Shown here: one piece after another, positions 57,775 through 64,000 of the stretch | Position numbering within the stretch: the first letter of the stretch is position 1 | Layout: each line of letters begins with the position of its first letter | Source of the DNA: Sorghum bicolor | Taxonomy: Eukaryota; Streptophyta; Magnoliopsida; Poales; Poaceae | Assembly (NCBI RefSeq): GCF_000003195.3 | Contig: NC_012878.2 | Coordinates: forward strand, 9,221,886 to 9,285,885 | Length of the DNA: 64,000 bases | Direction of reading: 5' to 3' | Notes under the pieces: generated by a model | Seen by the model: only the letters and a program-made list of their open reading frames with translations | Told to the model about the DNA's origin: nothing | Database searches by the model: none | Made by a program: the position numbers and the translations under genes

Positions 57775-58402
57775 CTTGCAACGAGGAGGATGCCTGAGGG
57801 CTTCGGGGTTGATGAGGAAGAGTCTTTGTCGGAGGTCTTGGAGATATTGAATGGCGCCGCCGCTGGAAAAGTAAAGTTGGGATGGTGGAATGATGTGATG
57901 GGGAAGGAGTACCCGAGAAGGAACTATTTTTAGGATAAAACGGGCAAGGGCAAATCTGACTTATCTCTTTGCCGCATCCGAGAAATCCGAGGGTGCTCAG
58001 GTAGATATGGTAACTGTTCGCACGGTAATCAAGGGATTGTGCAGGTGATTTGACGGGAAGCGGTCATTATCTGGAGATATTTTACTGTGCGAGATCTCCT
58101 GGTCGGTCCATCGGCAGCGTTCTGTAACGGTCATATTGCCGATGGGCGAATAAAGTGAAGGTAGCCGTTTGTACGAACGTCCTGATCAGTACATCGGCAG
58201 ATCTTCGTAACGGTAATATTGCCGATGTACGGTTGAGAAAGAAATGCCTGTTTAGGAAGTTGAGGATTTCGAGGAATCCGCAGAAGAATAGGATCAGAGT
58301 TGTTCAGATTGAGGCTGTCGGTTACCAGATTGGGAGCATTAATTGCGGGAAAAGGCATCATTACTGCAGAGAATTTCGGAGCATTAATGATTTCATACTC
58401 CG
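57775..58402 (-). promoter_or_regulatory. upstream region of the PMD gene
   Basis: This 5' leader and promoter region lies between the PMD start codon and the 3' LTR purine tract. A TATA-like CTAAAAATAG on the minus strand lies near 57935-57925, about 150 bp before the ATG. Two related 36-bp hairpins (58109-58144 and 58192-58227) lie further upstream. Promoter use is inference. Confidence 0.45.
58109..58227. repeat. two 36-bp CATCGGCA...TGCCGATG hairpins
   Basis: Both 58109-58144 and 58192-58227 begin CATCGGCA and end TGCCGATG with a 20-base interior. Both interiors contain GTAACGGT followed by ATAT. The copies are 83 bp apart. Confidence 0.75.
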
Positions 58403-58417
58403 AAATTGGGGGGCATG
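58403..58417 (+). other. polypurine tract of the PMD-carrying Gypsy element
   Basis: AAATTGGGGGGCATG abuts the 3' LTR on the plus strand. Confidence 0.8.
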
Positions 58418-59119
58418 TGTTGACACCGTTTTTGGGCACGTATCCAGGACGGCAGGATAAGATGACAGTGTTTTGATTACAGGATGAGTTGCCGATGAGG
58501 ATGGTTGCCGATAGGGGAGAAATTGTACGTGACTAAGTCTACAGGCGGTGATGTGTTTGTGCCGATGGCTATGATGAGGAAATCTGCCGATGACTATGGC
58601 AAGGGAGTCTGCCGATAATACGAAGGGAGAGTCCGGAAGCTGCCGATCGGTTTGTGGAGGAGTTTCAGTTTGTCACGGGGGATAGTTTTGTTATTTCCTT
58701 AATTATTTACATCGTTTTGTATACGGATTCCGTGTAATTTGGAATTCGAATTCTAATCGTGTCTGGTTGTAGCTCTTTGAGCAGGGTATAAATATAGACC
58801 CTAGGACCTTGTAATGATCTATCTATCAATCAATCAAACACACGTTTTTATTCATATTCCAGCATCTACTTTTTCGACGACTTCATCATACTTTTTCTCT
58901 TTTATTACGAGTTCTTAGGAATTCGTCGACTTAAGCTCGGCGTGTTCTCGAGTTCCGCGTGAGTACCTCTTAGCCGTGACATCCGGGCGCATCGCTGTTG
59001 TCAGGACTAAAGTGTTCGAGTTATCACCTTTGCCGATAGTAAGGTCAAATCGGCTGGCACGCCTTAACGTTTAAATCGGGTATTAGCCCTTGTGTTTGCA
59101 GATCAGTTTTGCATCAACA
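58418..59119 (+). repeat. 3' LTR of the PMD-carrying Gypsy element
   Basis: This 702-bp copy differs from 49565-50267 at six sites by eye, one of them a one-base deletion in a T-run near the end. Confidence 0.95.
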
Positions 59120-59124
59120 TCCGT

Positions 59125-59480
59125 ACTAACACTACAATAACATCTAGAAAAAATAAATGATAAAACTAAATTCACTGTCTCGTAGATATTAGTCATCTCA
59201 CTCATGAAAAAAAAATAAACAAGCCCACACAGCCATACTAAGAAGGATCTTTCATTTCACAATCACCATATCCATTAATTCTCTCAAAATTGACTAAATT
59301 AATAATGGCCGCCCTTATTATCTCAATATCACTAGGTAAATTTTGACAACTCTGTTTTGTGACAAAAGAAAGGCTAAGTAGAATTTCTCATAAAGCTTAT
59401 AGTTAGAGCACTATCTAGACTGCAGAAATGAAAGAAGCCCCCCCCCCCCAGTTTTAGATGAGCATGGAGTCACCATCTTA
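59125..59480. other. intergenic spacer
   Basis: AT-rich sequence with a ten-C run at about 59440-59450. No feature supported. Confidence 0.4.
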
Positions 59481-59481
59481 A

Positions 59482-60110
59482 GATGGCAACGGGTACCCGA
59501 AACCCAAGTACCCGGCGGGTTTTACCGATACAGAGGCGGATATGGAATGAATTTTCTACCCGTGGGTATGTTATTGGGCAAAATCCTATACCCATCGGGT
59601 ATGACGGGTACGGGTGTGGGTGTTTACTACCTATACCCGCCTACCCACGGGTAAAAAATACCCGTCAAAATAACTAGCCACCCTTGTCATTTTAGCCTAT
59701 ATAGCACATGAATTTGGTCTAAATCCAACTAAACTCTCATAATCTATATGTATATGAACTTGATGTTATCATATGAATATTAGTTTGTAACTTGTTGTGG
59801 GCTCTCGCCCTTTTCTCTCTTCTTAATATAATGAAACGCAGCTCTCCTGCGTTTTCGAGAAAAAAAAAGTTTGTAACTTGTTGGAGGCTTAGTATGATTT
59901 TTTTTGTAAATGTATAATATTTATATGTAATTCTCAAGTATACTAGCGGGTGTTGGTTACTGTCAGGTAGAAATTACCCGCGGGTGCGGGTATGGAATCA
60001 TTTTCCTACCTATATGCGGGTACGGGTAACTCGACGGGTAAGGATAAAATTTAGACTTCGTAGATGCGGGTACGGGTGGCTACTGCTGTCGGGTAAGTAC
60101 TGGTTGCCAT
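59482..60110. mobile_element. DNA element with ACCCG/CGGGT-rich ends
   Basis: The outer ends are inverted: GATGGCAACGGGTAC on the left and, in reverse complement, GATGGCAACCAGTAC on the right. Both ends (59490-59670 and 59945-60100) are dense in ACCCG/CGGGT words, as in hAT-type non-autonomous elements. The middle is AT-rich and contains a small LINE insertion. No target duplication could be fixed, so the superfamily is tentative. Confidence 0.6.
59798..59867 (+). mobile_element. 70-bp 5'-truncated LINE insertion
   Basis: The insert ends in a poly-A run and carries the L1-type plant LINE 3' end, with AATATAATGAAACG and the hairpin ACGCAGCTCTCCTGCGT followed by TTTTCGAG. A perfect 16-bp duplication AGTTTGTAACTTGTTG flanks it (59782-59797 and 59868-59883), typical of target-primed reverse transcription. 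Confidence 0.85.
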
Positions 60111-61720
60111 CGACGCCATCAATAGAGAGAAGTGCTTGCCGATAAATTCAGATAGCTGATAGCCCCTGCAGCATCGTGGGCAAAAAGGATTCTGCTTGTA
60201 GGATGGCCACCTCAGTATACAGGTTAAGCTGCATCCTTGATAGATTTAAAATTTAATAGAAACATGCCAACCAGCACCTATGTTCCAAGTCTTCCCAGTC
60301 AAGGAATTAGATCACTGGAGCAGGACAAAAAAAAAGGAATCACAATTCCACTATGGAAGCGCAAGCACAAGAAAAACATCCACCCATCAGCTAATGCTTT
60401 ACGAATTTCAGTTTAGAGAGATTCTATTCCAATGCATATACCTGATTAACAAGTGCCTTACGGTTCCAACATACAACATCTCACGCATCTATCTGCTCCA
60501 CTGCATATTTTGAAACCAAAACAACTATTACGAATAAGCAGATCAATTTCACTTTAAAATGAAGAAAGATATAAGAAATGTCAACCGAGTCGCTGATGCG
60601 CAATCCTTTGAGCCTATAATCCAACAACCCATCACATACCAAATCCAATTTCTCCTTGTTAATCCAACAACTCTCGTTGCTATTTCTTTGCTGATCATTT
60701 CTAATACATTATTTTGCAAGTTATTGTTATTGTGTCAGAAGTCAAAACATGTTTGTTGTTCCTCATTTTAGAATGAATTGAGATGAAACCATGTAACTAC
60801 TTATACCTTAATATTGATGGAGGGAAGTCTGAACTTGCAAACACTTCTCATGCAGTTTTTCTCAGTCATTACCACCATATTGTTGCCCCTACCGATTTAA
60901 AATCAAAATATTTTGATCATACAAAAATCACTGCTTAGTCCACATTTCTACAATCATCTCATACAATTGACAGAGTCCTAAACTATCCCATCCATCATAC
61001 CTATTGAAAAGCAGTTCATAGAAGACAGAACGAATCCCTCAAACGACCTCATACTCGCAAATCACCCGATAATGGCCACCAATTCGAAACTTGTGCTCCC
61101 TTTTTAATCCCGACATAGGCATCCCAGTATCCCACAGAGCAGTACGGTTTGCTTTCTCCAAACCCCCCTGATCCTTCGAATGAGATGGAGATGCAATCAA
61201 GGAAAGAGCATGTAAGGCCTGTACTCATAGTTATGCATGGATGAACAATTGGTGCTTGATGTCCATGAAGACGATGATGTAGACGAAGGTGCACCCTTGC
61301 GGGTTTGCCATCACGCGGTCATGGTATCCAGTTGCCGGTGGGGAACGAGCGCAAGAGGGCTAGCGTGCAGTGTGCCTAGGTCTCCTCGCCATCGAGGCTG
61401 GCACAAGAGGACGATGAGCGTTCCTCGATGGTGGCTGGGCGGCCGACGTGCTCTTCATCTTCCTAGACTCGCACAGCCGTGGCGTTGCCTCACCCATAAG
61501 CACAGGCCCTTCTATCCTCGCGTTGTCCCCTTCCCTTGTCCGTCGTGGAGCTATCAAACTAGATCTTTGGCCTTGCGGCGCCGATGAGCGGTGGATCTCT
61601 GACTAGGGATGCAGTGGCCAGCACGGCTAGGGCCATGGTGGGCATCCATACTTGTGACCACAAGGGGTGGTGGCGGGGCTTGGGCGCACTTCGCTTGAGG
61701 AAAGAAGAAACAAAAAAAAA
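60111..61720. other. intergenic DNA with an unclassified GC-richer segment
   Basis: 60111-61040 is AT-rich and shows nothing. 61049-61700 is more GC-rich, with open frames on both strands (for example minus 61294-61049). None has a recognisable domain. It could be a decayed gene fragment. No RNA gene seen. Confidence 0.4.
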
Positions 61721-61721
61721 G

Positions 61722-63948
61722 AGTAAAGTCCATCACCAGTCTCTAGAATTGTTCAAGTGTGTTATTTTGGTCCCTAAACTCGCAAAATGACCGTTTAGGT
61801 ATATAAACTTGTTCGGTTGTGTCATCCTAGTCCCTAAACTTGGAAATCTCCCATATAGATCCTCTTTCTTATTCAGTTGTGTCATCCCACTCCCTAAATG
61901 TTGACACCAGAAGTGGCAAATGGTTATACCGCAAACGTACGGTAGTCAATGTTGCCTTCACCGGGAGTATTTCAGGTATCGTATTTTCCACGGGGAACAT
62001 GAAGTGAACTAACTAGGTTTAAGATCGCTAGGATATGATCAAAGGGTAAAAGTTGGGTATAGGGAGATCTGACTAGCACTAATATCTGGTCGTGATACTC
62101 TATGTAAAGTGAGGTTTATCACCTCCTCCCTTACTGGGGGTAGTGTCCAAAATGGTAGATCAAGTTAAAGAGGTTTTCCACCTCCTTCCCTACCGAGGCG
62201 GCCACCCTACTCACCCTATCTTTCACCATAGTTAACTTGCCTAACACACTAACAAGGAACTTTCCGCCTTGATAGGACTGTCACTCTCTCTCTAGGTGTC
62301 TTGCAGTGCGACAAGCAGCCCACACTGATAAGATGTAGTCTAGACACCATGTCTACACTAATCTGATTACTCTAAGCATTGCAAATGCTTCGAGTAATTT
62401 ACCAAAGTAAAACAGTGCTCACAATAAGAAGATCTATATGCAGAGAATTAGACCAGAATATTAAATACTATAAAAGACTCGAATGTAAGACTTACATGAA
62501 GACTAGCATCCGCTCAGGCACACCTTAGAGAAGACTCCTGCCAGGCCGGAACTCCTCGAAATTCCTCGCTCTCTTCCCTCTATTCTCATGCTAAGGCTAG
62601 AAGTGTAGTCTTTCTTCCTATGATGCACACTTCTAGAGTGAAGGCATATGGGGGTATTTATAGGGGGAAGGTGGAGTAGGGGCTACTCCACAGCCATGTC
62701 ATCGATCCACGCGATGATGGATGAGAGCCCTTGGATTGTAACTTCCTTTAGATCAACGGTGGAGAAGAATTCAGCATGTGCTTCTTTAATTCAGCATGTG
62801 CTTCTTTGCATGGAGGCATGCAAATGGTGGTGGGAGGGGGAGGACACCCCTAGGCCACATTAGAGGGATCGGCCGACCCCTTTGGCATGTGGGGCCTCCC
62901 TCCTTCTTCTAGAAGCATGGCCCACCTATCATAGAGTGTGGTGGAGCTTGGTTTGGCCTTAGGTTGGTTGATTTGCTTCCTTTGTGGGCCCACAGATCCA
63001 TATGAGCTGAATATGAGTTGTTGAGAGAAAACACACACTTCATCGAAGGGTCAAGAATGACTCTGGAGTTTTTCCCATAGATCATGGCCAGTTTGGGAGG
63101 CTGGTGAGCCCCATAGGGGGTCAGGCAAGCCCACTAGGTGGGTCCCACTGACCCATTTGTCCCCATTTCCTATATGTCTACATCAAATACTTCATGGATG
63201 TGTAAAACTTGTTATGGATAAAATATATTTATTATATGTCTATGTTCTTTCCAAACCTAGGCTGTTGACGGTGTTTCGAAGGTGTAAATTTGTGTCATAT
63301 CTACCGTCAACACTAAACTTGTTTATAAGTCTCATTTGGGTCAAAATAGACGAATCTAAAAACTTTATATTGAAAAATAACTCATTATTTTTTCATGTGA
63401 ACTCAAATGAAGATAAACTTTATATCAAAATTGTGCCAGCAACGTGATCTACAACTTTGTAGTTGAAAAGTTTTTAAATTAAAATCATTGAGGGTCCTAA
63501 TTTTTTTTTGTAAGTTTATAGATTTTAAAATTTAAAATTTGAAATTAAATTTTATAACACTAAATGACTTTAAATAAAAAATTATTCAACTGCAAAGTTG
63601 GAGATCACATTGAGGGCTATAACTTTGATATAAAGTTTGTCTTCATTCGAGTTCATATGAAAAAGTTATGAATTATTTTTTGATATAGAGATTTTAGATC
63701 GCTTTGTTTTGACCCAGATGAGACTCAAAACCAAGTTTAAGGACCGGAATAACACAAATGAACAAATTTGAGGACCTAAATGGGTGATTTCTATGTTTAG
63801 GGTTTGGGATGACAGAACTGAACAAGTTTAGGGACTGAAATGACATAGACAAACAAGTTCGAGAATCTAAATGGTCGGTTTACGAGTTTAGAGATTGGGA
63901 TGACACGCCAATACAAGTTTATCGACCGCGGTGGACTTTGGGTCGAAC
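61722..63948. mobile_element. foldback-type element with long inverted arms, split by a solo LTR
   Basis: The left arm (61722-61898, continuing at 63313-63480) and the right arm (about 63565-63948) are inverted copies over about 340-380 bp. Shared landmarks are AAAGTCCA at the tips, CCCTAAACTTG phrases, GAGTCTCAT.TGGGTCAAAA and AAACTTTATATCAAA. No coding capacity. The target duplication is not identified. Without the solo LTR the element is about 0.8 kb. Confidence 0.75.
61899..63312. mobile_element. solo LTR in the foldback element
   Basis: This 1414-bp unit has TGTTGAC...GTCAACA ends and a perfect 5-bp duplication CTAAA (61894-61898 and 63313-63317). The arm sequence is continuous once it is removed. 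No second LTR or internal region is present. A TATA-like TATTTATAG lies near 62655 (plus), and an 19-bp direct repeat AATTCAGCATGTGCTTCTT occurs at 62768-62806. Its source family is not identified; the ends resemble Gypsy LTRs. Confidence 0.85.
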
Positions 63949-64000
63949 CCTGGCCGCGGGCTGTGTTCGTGGGGTCTGAGCGTGGGCGCGAGAGAGGTGG
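63949..64000. other. GC-rich end of the window
   Basis: The last 50 bases are CpG-rich, unlike the preceding AT-rich arm, and may be the edge of a gene or promoter beyond the window. Nothing can be called. Confidence 0.3.

Larger units (their letters stand above)
49565..59119 (+). mobile_element. Gypsy LTR retrotransposon lacking RT/RNase H but carrying an antisense PMD gene
   Basis: This 9.6-kb element has LTRs of about 703 bp (49565-50267 and 58418-59119), ends TGTTGACACC...GCATCAACA, and a perfect duplication TCCGT (49560-49564 and 59120-59124). A primer-binding region and a purine tract set the plus orientation. Inside, gag-protease (50314-53973) is followed by a short integrase C-terminal remnant (to 54353). 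Then, on the minus strand, comes a six-exon plant mobile domain gene (54503-57774). RT, RNase H and the integrase core are absent, so it depends on a relative for movement. The antisense gene between pol and the 3' LTR is a Tat-lineage trait (inference). Only six LTR differences were counted by eye, so it inserted recently. Confidence 0.94.

Noticed and set aside
58109..58227. CRISPR-like repeat-spacer pattern
   Set aside because: Only two units, in plant retrotransposon DNA with hairpin structure; no array and no cas genes.
61049..61294. 81-codon minus-strand frame containing GESKPYCSVGYWDAYVG
   Set aside because: The peptide looks protein-like but matches no family I can name, and no neighbouring exons with consistent phase were found.

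Overview
This window is nuclear DNA from a grass (Poaceae), probably a panicoid/Andropogoneae species such as sorghum or a close relative. The reasons are intron-containing plant genes, very GC-rich 5' exons, Tourist-like MITEs with TTA/TAA target duplications, and nested LTR retrotransposons of typical grass families. The species call is inference. There are no prokaryotic features. Only two host genes can be supported: a four-exon chloroplast thioredoxin-like 2 gene (1052-5167, minus) and a single-exon PRA1-family membrane-trafficking gene (48155-48745, minus).

Almost everything else is transposable elements. From left to right: a foldback element with long inverted arms and a MITE in its middle (6285-7735); a 31.9-kb nest (7798-39660); a solo Copia LTR (41836-43762); scattered MITEs around the PRA1 gene; a second complete Gypsy-type element (49565-59119); a decayed element with ACCCG-rich ends that holds a tiny 5'-truncated LINE (59482-60110); and a second foldback element split by a solo LTR (61722-63948).

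The 31.9-kb nest is a minus-strand Tat-lineage Gypsy element. A minus-strand SIRE-like Copia (11756-21554) has inserted into its antisense gene. A plus-strand non-autonomous Athila-like element (30070-38335) has inserted into its gag, and that element carries a hAT-type element (31951-32502). Every insertion boundary was read directly as TG...CA ends plus a short target-site duplication. LTR divergence counted by eye (about 4% outer, about 1.2% and 0.8% inner) agrees with the nesting order.

The most interesting biology is cargo. Both large Gypsy elements carry an extra multi-exon gene between pol and the 3' LTR, on the strand opposite gag-pol. In the outer element it is a five-exon gene with the 'putative gypsy type transposon' N-terminal domain, a coiled-coil C-terminus and its own TATA box (10115-23249). 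In the second element it is a six-exon gene with a plant mobile domain (PMD, aminotransferase-like) and a coiled-coil C-terminus (54503-57774). Exon boundaries of both could be resolved to the base with consistent reading phase. Both copies are broken by stop codons. The second element has lost RT, RNase H and most of integrase but keeps gag-protease and the PMD gene, and it is saturated with the word GCCGAT/ATCGGC in LTRs, both genes and spacers. Most of the other sequence is AT-rich intergenic DNA in which nothing further can be supported.
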